Assembly: GCA_021234155.1 (NCBI GenBank) | Contig: JAJEKV010000143.1 | Span: forward strand, 572,636-636,635 | Origin: Isoetes taiwanensis | Taxonomy: Eukaryota; Streptophyta; Lycopodiopsida; Isoetales; Isoetaceae | Length of the DNA stretch: 64,000 bases | Direction of reading: 5' to 3' | Part shown: positions 12,034-20,364 of the stretch, piece by piece | Numbering within the stretch: position 1 is the stretch's first letter | How the letters are laid out: every line of letters starts with the position of its first letter | Position numbers and translations under genes: made by a program | The notes under the pieces: model-generated | What the model was told of the DNA's origin: nothing | What the model saw: only the letters and a program-made list of their open reading frames with translations | The model's database searches: none

Positions 12034-13112
12034 ATGGCTATAAGCTCTATCACAGTGGGAAACGACTTTGAAAGCTTCGTGGTGTCGACTGGGAGCTTTG
12101 TTACACTCCAACCTGCAATGCGAGGTGAATGGCGAGTCAAAAGATGCAGGAAAAATGATGTTTCTGCACATTGGAAGGCTTTAGTGGTCGGTTTTCGTTC
12201 AAGCAAAGAGATATTTGTACAAGTAAGGCATGTATACACTCCAACAGATATGGCAAAAGAAAAAATAAGCAAGCGACGAACTTTCCCACGGTTAGAAGCA
12301 AATTGTGAGTATATACTTCTATGCAATCCATATTTAAATTAGTTCAGTTGCTTATCCAGTTCATTCCTATTCTCTCAGGTTTGTGTATATCTGATGTGAA
12401 GAACACAGTCTCTTCACACTCGGTAAGTAGTGTATTCCATTGCTTTCACCAAGATATGGGCTCCTTGTTGTTCGAAGGTAGCACACCAGTGCAGCTCAGA
12501 GAAAGGGGTATATGGTTCTGGAGGTATGAATACTCTCCATGAAGATCCAAGCTAATTGAGCTTCCATTGCCCAGCCTGTCTGATTTATACTGCAGGCCTC
12601 TGGATGCCACTTCTATCTTATTAGCACGAAGGAAGTTGTCGCAGGAAATGTTCACGGCATTGAAGGAGAAGGGAGGAGTCTGCGGGCATGTGAAGATAAA
12701 TTTAGGAATTGATATGTTCATTGCCTTATTCAAGAGCGCCGACAATGTTAAGAAGACCTTGAAGATGTTTACAGTTCAACAATCGGTGGATAGTTTTTTA
12801 GATAGTCTATTTCTTGAAGGTTGGAGTGCTCGACTTCACGATGGAGCTGAATCTATTGAATGCAGGATAAGTCGAGACACGGTTCGGTTCAGATATTGCA
12901 TTCGGAAGCAAACGCTGTATGTCACTTTTAAGTATAGGAGATGGCAAAATGTCCGTGAAGGAAGAAAGTACATCTGGATTCCTGTAGAACAAGATAACAA
13001 TGATGGCACTCATTCCGTTGTCATAGACTTGAACATTCATAAGGATAATCAGCTGTTCAAAAGTCTGAGAGCGGAGATCTCTATTCGATGTTCGGCGGCA
13101 ATTAGAGTTTGA
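12034..13112 (+). CDS. BAH-like domain protein, three exons
   Basis: Exons 12034-12304, 12379-12523 and 12596-13112 join in frame to 310 codons plus a stop. Donors are GTGAGT and GTATGA; acceptors are ctctcag and actgcag. Residues about 10-140 resemble a bromo-adjacent homology domain: a hydrophobic start (DFESFVV), then VVGFRSSKEIFVQVRHVYTP, and after the first intron LCISDVKNTV in the position of the conserved NELFLSD.xDT motif. BAH domains bind nucleosomes or modified histone tails in ORC1, DNA methyltransferases and silencing factors. The C-terminal 170 residues (WQNVREGRKYIWIPV and on) match nothing I know. No nonsense codon interrupts this model. The 5' UTR may hold another intron ending gtgactag just before the ATG. 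The BAH call is moderate; the gene model is stronger than the name. Confidence 0.65.
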
Positions 13113-13322
13113 GACTAACTTAAATTTCTTCCATTTTATGATAGACGGCCAGAAGGTGGAAAAGCACAGAGAAGAATGCTGTAAATTTGGGTCATGCATG
13201 CCACCCAAAGTCATAACTGTATATGAATCTATGTAATATAAATATAAGTGATAGTTAATTGGAGATCTATTGTATATTAATTGCAAACATTTGCTTTCAT
13301 TGGAATATAAGACTTAAAGTAG

Positions 13323-14609
13323 CTACGGTGCGAAATTGTGTACAACATAAAATATGGATGTTGTATTTTCACACCGTAGTTTACGGTGCAAAATTGTGGA
13401 TATCATAAAATTTGGAAGTGCTATTTTCGCACCGTAGCCACGATGCGAAAATGTGACTAGCAATGGCAGCAATGGCAGGTAATATCTAAGGGCTTTATCA
13501 TGCCCTGATTCTTCGGCCGACGACGAGGTTGCCCTGTGCCTTCCTGCGTAGTCGTCCACTTGCACCTCCTCTAGCTCTCTGAAATCCTGGTGCACTACCT
13601 TCCTTAGGTTGATGCTGCCAGCATGCTGCCCTGGCGTTGTTGCCGACGAGCTGGGTAAGAGTGCTGATGTCGACTTGCCCCTGATGCCCATCTGCTCCTG
13701 GATTGCCAGGAACTCTTCCTCCGAGGGCAATTCCCTGTCGGCCATCATCTGCCTGATGCCTGCATAAGCCTCTATATCTGATGATGTCTCGCCGGTGTAT
13801 GTCCTGGCTTCCCTTATGTTGATAGGGAAGTCCTGAGCTTCTCGATCAATGAAGTCGTCGAGGTCTGCTTGTTGCTGTAGGAGATGCAGAATCTCATCCA
13901 CTCTGAGACCCCTGTCACGGCACTGTGGAAGATTCTCAATGTCATGGAGGGTTAAGTATGCCTCACCTGCTATGAATACCGGGGTCAAGCTTGTGATTCC
14001 CTGCCCAAGTGGTGGCGCTCTTCTTGTTGCTCTTAGCCCTTCCTTGAAGCTTTGGATCTGCTGCTCCGCCTGCTGCCTCTCTTGTTCCAGGTCCATGTCC
14101 TCCGGGTCCGATCCGTATTCTTCTTCTTCTTCCCCCTCTTGCTCGTACTCAAGGCGCATCCGTTCCTCTTCTGCTGCTGCCATGGCCATGGGTTCAACTT
14201 CCAGAGGTTGAACCGAGGGTTCGCCTATCTGGGTTTGACCCCGAAGAGATAGAAAGATGGCTACAGCTGCTGTATAGGAGAAATATCTTCTCCTATTGAC
14301 AGAGATAGACATGTAGTTGGGTAGACGGACTGCTTTGTTCTCTAAATACTTGTCTATGTTGGGAATATCCTGCAAGGCTGACTTGAGGGCCATGTTGGGT
14401 GCAAAATATCCTATACAAGGTGGGAGTTCTACCAAGGACGGTCCTATCTTGGCATGGAACTCAGACATGATGTGCTGGTAGAAGGGAGTTGCATTGATGG
14501 TAGCTTCTACATCGAGTTCCTTCTGAAAGACACTGAAGACGGATTGGATGTCAGCTTCGGCCACATGAGCTGTGGCGCTGTACCATCGCTTGAATGCAGA
14601 AGTGGCCAT
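13323..14609 (-). CDS. Unrecognised acidic ORF of the histone-carrying LTR element
   Basis: An uninterrupted minus-strand frame runs 14711-13323 (462 codons). I take MATSAFKRWY (ATG at 14609) as the start, because a TATA box at 14730-14721 places transcription initiation near 14695, downstream of the first ATG. The N-terminal 140 residues look globular (SEFHAKIGPSLVELPP, VNRRRYFSYTAAVAIF). A very acidic Glu-rich segment with EEEEEYGSDPEDMDLEQE and a Gln-rich coiled-coil-like stretch follow, then a charged C-terminal half. The last ~35 residues are read through the palindrome array and may not be original. I recognise no family. It could be a gag-like particle protein or a captured host gene. 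Its openness beside a dead neighbour suggests constraint or recent insertion. Confidence 0.6.
   Translation of the reverse strand: MATSAFKRWYSATAHVAEADIQSVFSVFQKELDVEATINATPFYQHIMSEFHAKIGPSLVELPPCIGYFAPNMALKSALQDIPNIDKYLENKAVRLPNYMSISVNRRRYFSYTAAVAIFLSLRGQTQIGEPSVQPLEVEPMAMAAAEEERMRLEYEQEGEEEEEYGSDPEDMDLEQERQQAEQQIQSFKEGLRATRRAPPLGQGITSLTPVFIAGEAYLTLHDIENLPQCRDRGLRVDEILHLLQQQADLDDFIDREAQDFPINIREARTYTGETSSDIEAYAGIRQMMADRELPSEEEFLAIQEQMGIRGKSTSALLPSSSATTPGQHAGSINLRKVVHQDFRELEEVQVDDYAGRHRATSSSAEESGHDKALRYYLPLLPLLVTFSHRGYGAKIALPNFMISTILHRKLRCENTTSIFYVVHNFAP
13324..13459. repeat. Tandem palindromes with TACGGTGCGAAA ends
   Basis: Two 55 bp hairpins lie in tandem: 13324-13378 (TACGGTGCGAAA ... TTTTCACACCGTA) and 13382-13436 (TACGGTGCAAAA ... 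TTTTCGCACCGTA). A third half-copy (ACGATGCGAAAA) starts at 13441. They cover the 3' end of the minus-strand ORF at 13.3-14.7 kb, whose stop lies in the first hairpin. They differ in sequence from the 73 bp palindromes upstream and could be a 3' processing structure, a fold-back insertion or a protein-binding array. Confidence 0.8.
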
Positions 14610-14720
14610 GATCACTGAGCAACTGGGGATGACAAACGGATGGGGAAGCGCCCTAAGGACCTGAGAAATCGGCTTGGAGTAGAGAGCGAGGGTGTAAGGC
14701 ACAAATGACACTTGGGGTCC

Positions 14721-14730
14721 TATTTATAGG
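14721..14730 (-). promoter_or_regulatory. TATA box of the second internal unit
   Basis: CCTATAAATA on the minus strand, 112 bases upstream of the chosen ATG at 14609 and about 170 bp downstream of the nearest 73 bp palindrome. The same word occurs before the histone ORF. Confidence 0.6.
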
Positions 14731-14901
14731 CAAAACCCTAATTTTTGGGGAAATTTTAGGTTTACAGTTGTCTAAAATTCTAGGGTCTAGATGTAGAATT
14801 TATAGGCTAATTGTGCTCGAAAATGAATTCTAAGGGTCCTATGGCAATAAATTTGGTTCATCTTGGAAAAAACTGGACAATTTGGGTCAATTCGGGCGTG
14901 A

Positions 14902-15383
14902 CCACTCACACAGTGCGCCAGGGTAGGATCGGTTCACAAACCGAATTGGTCTGGGCGCACTCTGTGAGGGGTGGGGTCTTGTTTGGGTCGAGAATGATGC
15001 TAAACTGGGGAACTAAGGGTATAATCCTGCATATCTCATCGAGATAGATCGGATTGAGCCCTTACTTGCCTCATTTGGACAAGTTTTGGTCTAGTTTTGG
15101 GGTCGACCACTCACACAATGCGCCAGGGTCAGTTTGGATTGCAAACCAAATGGGTCTGGGCGCACTCTGTGAGGGGTGGAGCTCCATTTGGCTTGGGGTT
15201 GGCCAATTTCTACAAACTAGGGGTCAAATCCTACTAATTAAGGTGAGCTGAGTCGAATGGTATACCTACTTTCTGCATTTGGACAAGATTTGGCATCAAA
15301 CCATGCTCGACCACTCACACAGTGTGCCAGGGTAGGATCGGTTTGCAAACCGAATTGGGCTGGGCGCACTCTGTGAGGGGTGG
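14902..15383. repeat. Three ~205 bp tandem units with 73 bp palindromes
   Basis: Palindromes lie at 14902-14974, 15107-15179 and 15311-15383, so the units repeat every 204-205 bp. Each starts CCACTCACACARTGYGCCAG and ends CTGGGCGCACTCTGTGAGGGGTGG. These arms pair into an imperfect 20-24 bp stem, with a smaller inner inverted repeat (GGTTTGCAAACC in the third copy). The DNA between palindromes (for example catttggacaag) is also repeated. The array lies upstream of the TATA box of the 13.3-14.6 kb ORF, where enhancer or operator repeats would be expected. Confidence 0.9.
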
Positions 15384-15523
15384 GGCCAAAAACGCTTGGT
15401 TTTGCTCCAAATTTTTTGGTTCCAAGTACAGAATTCAGTAATACATCCTACTTACACTCGATTTGACTCATTAACTTATCCAAATTACAAGCTTATATTA
15501 GCAAAAATTTATTTACAACAATT

Positions 15524-16757
15524 TCAAAATGGCTCCTTCTTAATATACTGAGCTAGCCTCATATCTTTGGGCATACAAGTTACTCTCTTGGCATGCTGGG
15601 CACACGCCACAGAATCTTCGAAGTGTTTTGTACGATGTGCTGCTCCGACGTCTCCTGCAATGCCAGCAGCATATCATCCGTAACCCGTTTAGTCGAGTCG
15701 AACTCCTGCAAAACCTCCCTCGTGAGTCGTGCAAAGGAGGCTCTAGGGATGAGGAAGCCAAAACTCTGCTGGAAATGCTTGATTTCTTTGGCCGCCCTTG
15801 AGAATCTTGAGTCCGCGCGTCTCTTCATTGGCTTCTTCGGAGGGGTTGGCATCTCAGGTGGCGGCTTGAGTGTATTCTTCTTCGTCGGCCGACCTCCCTC
15901 GATGAATCTCACCTTGTGCTCCTCGTAATACTTAGAGTATTCTTCGTACATTTTCATGTACGAAGTATACTCTTTCAACTCCTTCTGGTACTTTAGGTCT
16001 TGTTTGAGCACATAAGACTGCCTTTGTGGCCTCGGCTTCTTCGTGCTATCACTGGGGTGCTTCGGCGACGGCCACCTAGGGTATGGCGGTGCATTTGCCA
16101 CAACGTCTTCCTCCTCCCGCGCTGTGTTGGAAGGTCCAGAGCCCTCAGCCGGGTCAGGTCCTCTCGCTCCCTCCTCTGACTCAGTGTCGGACGAGGATGG
16201 CGGCTTCTCCGGGTCTGGCTCCTGTACTTGGCCGGAGTCTTCTTCTTTGTCGTTTTCTCTGCCGGTTGCTTTGGATCCTTGCCCTTCTCCACTCTCACTC
16301 TCTCCCGCTCTTCCCTGCGCTTCCGCTTTTCCTTCCTTCTCTGTTTCTTCTCTTCCTTCTTCTTGCGCCACTCCTCCTTTTCTTTGCGACGCTCCGCCTT
16401 AGTTTTCTTCTTCTCGCCTTCCTCCCTTTTTCTCTTCCCTTTCTTCTGTGCTTGCTCGGTATCTGTGCCATCTCCAAAAATCTCTCTCTCCAGCTCCCTC
16501 TTCAACTCCTCAGCCGCGTCCATCTCCCAATCGATCTCCTCCGATGCCTCGAGATATTGGGCTGTTGCTTCCTCGGTGTTGGGGTTAGGCTGATCCACCT
16601 GTTCCTGCTCTTCGGTGTTGGGGTTATGTTGGTCTACCCGTTCCTCCTCTTCGGCATGCGCTTGGGATGTTCGGGCCTTCTGTCGGACGGCCCGCTCTTG
16701 GGTGCTCACATATCCGTCAGGCATAACTTTGCGGGCGGTCTGTTTCGTTCAAGCCAT
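15524..16757 (-). pseudogene. Histone H3/CENH3-like protein carried by an LTR element, decayed
   Basis: On the minus strand the frame from ATG 16757 reads M-A-stop-T-K-Q-T-A-R-K: the H3 N-terminal tail with Arg2 changed to TGA (CGA to TGA, a CpG transition). It continues in frame at ATG 16724. A highly charged Lys/Glu-rich middle (16.7-16.25 kb) shifts frame near 16.25-16.37 kb into an acidic, Pro-rich stretch (DPEKPPSSSDTESEE), then a Tyr/Lys-rich coiled-coil-like part. The C-terminus is a histone fold at 15786-15524: alphaN EIKHFQQSFGFLIPRASF, alpha1 RLTREVLQEF, alpha2 LLALQETSEQHIV. A one-base loss near 15627 is followed by HFEDSVACAQHAKRVT, MPKDMRLAQYI and a stop at 15526-15524. HAKRVT and MPKD are exact H3 signatures; LIP..SF is more CENH3-like. 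At ~400 residues it is about three times the length of H3 because of the insertion between tail and fold. Confidence 0.88.
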
Positions 16758-16857
16758 GTTTTTGTTCGACGAATTTCGAGCTCTGGCGCCTGAAGATCGT
16801 TTTCTTGGGCGAGCTGTTCTCCGGGGATGCTGGGGATAAAATGGGAACCCTAACTTT

Positions 16858-16869
16858 CTATTTATAGGG
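16858..16869 (-). promoter_or_regulatory. TATA box of the histone-like ORF
   Basis: CCCTATAAATAG on the minus strand, about 100 bases upstream of the ATG at 16757, giving a plausible 5' UTR of ~70 bases. The nearest 73 bp palindrome lies ~100 bp upstream. The layout copies that of the other internal ORF. Confidence 0.65.
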
Positions 16870-16971
16870 ATGGAAGATTTAGGGTTGGGACCTGCAATTC
16901 ATATGGGGGAAACTAGGGCATTAGTGAAGATATGAGAGGCTCATTAGGTTTATTATGCCATAAAACATCCA

Positions 16972-17258
16972 CCACTCACACAGTGCGCCAGGGCCAGTTT
17001 GGATTGCAAACCGAATGAGTCTGGGCACACTCTGTGAGGGGTCGTCTGTTTTTGGGGCTATTTTTCAATTCACAAGGGTTTTCTTAATGTTACAATATGC
17101 AAAACTAGCTAGAACTAAGGAGATAAACTGAACTACACTATCAGTTTAGTTAATTTATACATCTAATTAGGTCAAAAGGGGTCAACCACTCACACAGTGC
17201 GCCAGGGCCAGTTTGGATTGCAAACCAAATGGGTCTGGGCACACTCTGTGAGGGGTGG
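16972..17258. repeat. Two ~214 bp tandem units with 73 bp palindromes
   Basis: Copies at 16972-17042 and 17186-17258, of the same family as the three at 14.9-15.4 kb. Both have GGGCACACTCTGTGAGG in the right arm, a shared change that marks them as a sub-pair. They lie just upstream of the histone-ORF TATA box and downstream of the primer-binding site. Confidence 0.9.
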
Positions 17259-17460
17259 CCTACTTTTGGGCATTTTAGGTTGGGTCATTGCTACAGTTAA
17301 CTAGCAACCTAGCATTGAACTATGTTCTAACCCAGAATTGGAAAAAAGATTTCCCAATTTTTCGAAGTTCTTGCTTGGGTGGCTGCACCCCAAGGCTTGA
17401 ATCTATTGTTAGTCCTAAGGGAAAAATGGCCAGTGCTCGATCTTGGGCTGCCAAGATCAT

Positions 17461-17472
17461 GCTCTGATACCA
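17461..17472 (-). other. Primer-binding site for initiator tRNA-Met
   Basis: TGGTATCAGAGC on the minus strand is the classic plant retrotransposon primer site, complementary to the 3' end of initiator tRNA-Met. It follows the LTR terminus ...ACGTCACA after a single base. This fixes the LTR at higher coordinates as a 5' LTR and makes 17.46 kb downward the internal region. Confidence 0.9.
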
Positions 17473-17473
17473 C

Positions 17474-18921
17474 TGTGACGTCCCCTACTCCTTATACGAT
17501 GCCCGCATCGTATTCGAAGGAGGAGCATTCCCCCTGGCAGCTACACTGACAGGGGCCATCCACCCGACTCCACTCCCATCGGGATGAGCCAGCAAGGGAA
17601 GAGTGGATGTGTCATTCACCCGTCTTCCATCGGGTCGACCTATCTGCGGAAGCGTGAATAAACAAACGTGAGCACAACTAACAATATACAAATACAATCA
17701 CCTCGAAGGGTGAACACAATACAACAACCATAGAGATAGCAACATCACAGAGATAACAATACCTTCATAGCATCAATAACAAAGGGGAGATCCTACCCAG
17801 GGGCTCAGACTCGAGGGGGATGACTGACGGCTAGGGTCTCCAGAAGTCATTGCAAACAGAATTCATGGCAATGGATTTGGCTGGCATAGAACATGGCTTA
17901 GGGTAGTCCCCTCCATCCGCCCCTCCTATGCACACTTTGCAGAATAGGTTGAAAAGCTTTGGGACCCAACCATAGCCTGCCGGGTGAATAGCCAGAGGGG
18001 CTACTACTACTGGGTTGCATCTCCCCAGCCCCGATGAGGCAGGGGGGAAGTCACCTACCCTCCAGAAGCACCCAAGCCCTTCACAGGCGGTTAGAGAGCC
18101 ACTGCTCTTATTCGACTTCAACTCACTGGAAGGTGACGCATCACCCCACGAGTGTCGAGCTCATGCCTTTCCCACACGCAGTGACAAGCCATTAAGCCTA
18201 GCCCGCATAGACCCCCGGTAGGCCTTACACACCTGGGGGGTCAGTCTGTGTAGGGACATGTTCTTCCTTATCAGCCGGTCGGATCCCTCCACCCACAACC
18301 AGGCGGGCTCCTGTGCACGGGCCGCAAGTAATTGGGAACTAAGGTGCTATTCTAGGAGCATCTACTACTCAGCCTTTAGGTCTCTACCCCCCTTCCCAAT
18401 ACATGGAGGTCACAGAGTGAAATACATCCAACATCATAGAACTGAAATAGAGAATAAAATCTAATCAATCTAACTACATAACAGAGTTAGGTTCCTTTGT
18501 TAGAGCTTCAGATCTCGGGATCTACAAGGCCTCTAGAGATGATCTAACATACTAAACCGGCATATTGCCATGCCCAAAGAGGGTTTTGCACAACAGAATG
18601 ACGAGATACCTGCTCCTTGACCCGCTCCTGATCCTCGGAAGGCGTCCATGCTCCTGATCTTGCTGAAGATGGCTGCTAATCGATAATCTGTTGTGCAAAT
18701 CCGGCTTTTTGGAGCCTAGCAATGCGAATTGGAGTCCTACATTGGCCGAAATGGCCCAAGAGAACCCTAAATGCGAAAATGGGAAGGAAGCCCTAGAAAA
18801 CCCTAATTGGCAAAATGAAAGGAGAGCTAGGGTCTAGGGTTTTAGCCCTTATATAGACCCTATCTAGGTTAGGGCATCCACATGGTCAAATGGCTTTATG
18901 CCATTTGGAAATGGATGAACA
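17474..18921 (-). mobile_element. 5' LTR of the histone-carrying element, U3 truncated
   Basis: The LTR ends (minus strand) with ...GACGTCACA at 17474, next to the primer site. A TATA box (TCTATATAAGG) at about 18857-18848 marks the U3/R boundary, leaving ~1.37 kb of R-U5. Only about 65 bp of U3 remain before the sequence becomes gypsy integrase, which is too short for a normal U3, so the junction near 18.92 kb is probably a deletion or recombination point. I see no second LTR copy in the window. A 13 bp inverted repeat (TTTTGCACAACAGA at 18585-18598 and TCTGTTGTGCAAA near 18.69 kb) lies inside. Confidence 0.75.
18848..18857 (-). promoter_or_regulatory. LTR TATA box
   Basis: TCTATATAAGG on the minus strand, followed by CTAAAACCCTAG motifs typical of plant LTR leaders. 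It would drive the genomic RNA and marks the start of R about 30 bases downstream. Confidence 0.6.
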
Positions 18922-19865
18922 AGGAACCTTTTGTTGTGTATGTTTAAAGGACTCATCTGCGATGACTCTTGCTTGGTGCTGTTGTATGCAAACTCTACTA
19001 GGTGGATGAAATCATCCCACTTAGATTGCTTGTTCCATACATAACTTCTTAACATATCTTCGATGATCCTGTTCGTCCTCTCCGTCTGACCATCTGTTTG
19101 GGGATGATATGCCGTGCTCATCGAAAGCTTCGTCTGGATGGTGGTGAATAGGTCCTGTCAAAAGGCACTCATAAACTTGGAGTCCCTATCTGAAATTATC
19201 TCCCTCGGGCATGCCATGGAGCCTGAAAATCTCCTTGACAAATAGATTAGCCGTGTCTAATGCCGTATCTGTTGTCCTGCACGGCACAAAGTGTGCCATC
19301 TTTGACAACTTATCTACTACCACCATCAAGGCATCTTTGCCCCTTGCTGTTCTTGGAAGTCCTGTGATAAAATCCATACTTATTACCTCCCACTTAGCGT
19401 TTGGCACGGGCGATGGTTCCAAAGCACCTGGGATTCGAAGCTGTTCCGCCTTTGTCTGCTGGCATATCTGGCACTCTCGAATGTACCTTGCTATTTCCTT
19501 CTTCATGCCGGGCCAATAATAACTGCTTTTAATTTTGAAGTATGTCTTCATGAACCCTGCATGCCCTGCTATGGGACTATTGTGTGTATCATTCAGGATT
19601 AGCTTCCTAACTTGTGAAGATTTTGGTACACACAATTTATTTTTATGGTATAGCAAGTTTCCCTCCTTCTTATAGTGCCTGAACATCTCTCTTTCCTTGT
19701 CGGTCCTGGCCTCCTTGGAAAGGCTTGCCCAAACTTCCTTGAAGTCGAGGTCCGTTGGCAATGTTTCCTCAATCTTCTTGCCAAACTCAAACTACAGTGT
19801 TGATATGGCATTACAATGAATTCTTGTTGCCAAAGGCTTCCTAGAAAGGGCATCCGCAACCACAT
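18864..19865 (-). pseudogene. Gypsy integrase, broken and truncated
   Basis: Integrase would insert the cDNA into host DNA. Frame 19761-19186 holds the H2C2 zinc-binding motif (His60, His67, Cys97, Cys100, counted from its first Met) and the first catalytic Asp (ISMDFITGLP, residue 130). A frame change near 19.19 kb leads to 19121-18864, with YHPQTDGQTERTNR carrying the catalytic Glu (residue 14 of that piece) and EFAYNSTKQESSQMSP. After MSP the homology stops: the C-terminal domain and any chromodomain are missing. The plus strand at 18928-18946 reads PFVVYV, the kind of sequence expected next, so a tiny inversion may lie at the break. Confidence 0.85.
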
Positions 19866-20364
19866 TGAGCTTCCCTGGCTTATAACTTATCTCAAAGTCA
19901 TATTCTTCTAGGAATTCCATCCATCTCCTTTGCCTCAAATTGAGGAGTGGTTGAGTAAATATGTATTGAAGGCTTTGATGATCCGTGTCTAACTGGAATC
20001 TTCTTCCTAATAGATAATGCCTCCAAATTCTTAAAGCTCTTACTATAACCAGGAGCTCCTAATCATGTGTTGGGTAGCGCTGCTCGGCGTCGTTCAACTT
20101 CTTGGAATCATAGGCCACTACTCTTTCTTCCTGCATGAGGACTGCCCCTGTTGCTATCCTGCTAGCATCTGTCGCTACAAGCTTATCTTTGGACGGATGT
20201 GGCAAGACCAATACTGGTGCTGTCGTCAAAGCTTCCTTCAATGTGTCAAATGCTTTCTGGGCCTTACTTTGCCAATGAGTTGCCCAATCTTTTATTTTCC
20301 CGCCTTTTGTGAGATCAGTCAATGGCGCTGCTACCTTGGCAAAGTTCTTGACAAATCTTCTCTA
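19866..20364 (-). pseudogene. Gypsy RNase H with two nonsense codons
   Basis: RNase H removes the RNA template during cDNA synthesis. Visible motifs are LVATDASRIATGAVLMQ, VVAYDSKKLNDAEQRYP and, below a TAG at 20061-20059, LDTDHQSLQYIF and VVADALSRK. Another TAG at 20364-20362 separates it from the reverse transcriptase. Apart from these stops the frame is open, so decay is fairly recent. The N-terminal KAFDTLKEALTTAPVL segment is the usual RT-RNase H connection. Confidence 0.85.

Larger units (their letters stand above)
13323..18921 (-). mobile_element. Histone-carrying LTR retroelement, partial
   Basis: Order on the minus strand: truncated 5' LTR, tRNA-Met primer site, two-copy palindromic array, TATA, histone H3-like ORF, three-copy palindromic array, TATA, unrecognised acidic ORF, tandem hairpins. 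No gag, protease, reverse transcriptase or integrase is inside, and no polypurine tract or 3' LTR was found below 13.3 kb. As preserved it is a non-autonomous element or a recombinant piece. The adjacent same-strand gypsy gag-pol could be its helper family or, by circular permutation, its own coding part. Internal promoters for separate ORFs are unusual in LTR elements. Confidence 0.65.

Noticed and set aside
13849-14252. Plus-strand Ser/Leu-rich ORFs
   Set aside because: Antisense shadows of the Glu-rich middle of the minus-strand acidic ORF.
16083-16793. Plus-strand leucine-rich ORF of 236 codons, membrane-protein-like
   Set aside because: It is the antisense shadow of the Lys/Glu-rich histone-like ORF; AAG/GAG codons read in reverse give CTT/CTC leucines.
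13323-18921. Fragment of an endogenous giant virus carrying a histone
   Set aside because: The adjacent LTR end and canonical tRNA-Met primer site, plant TATA boxes and absence of any viral hallmark gene fit an LTR retroelement better.
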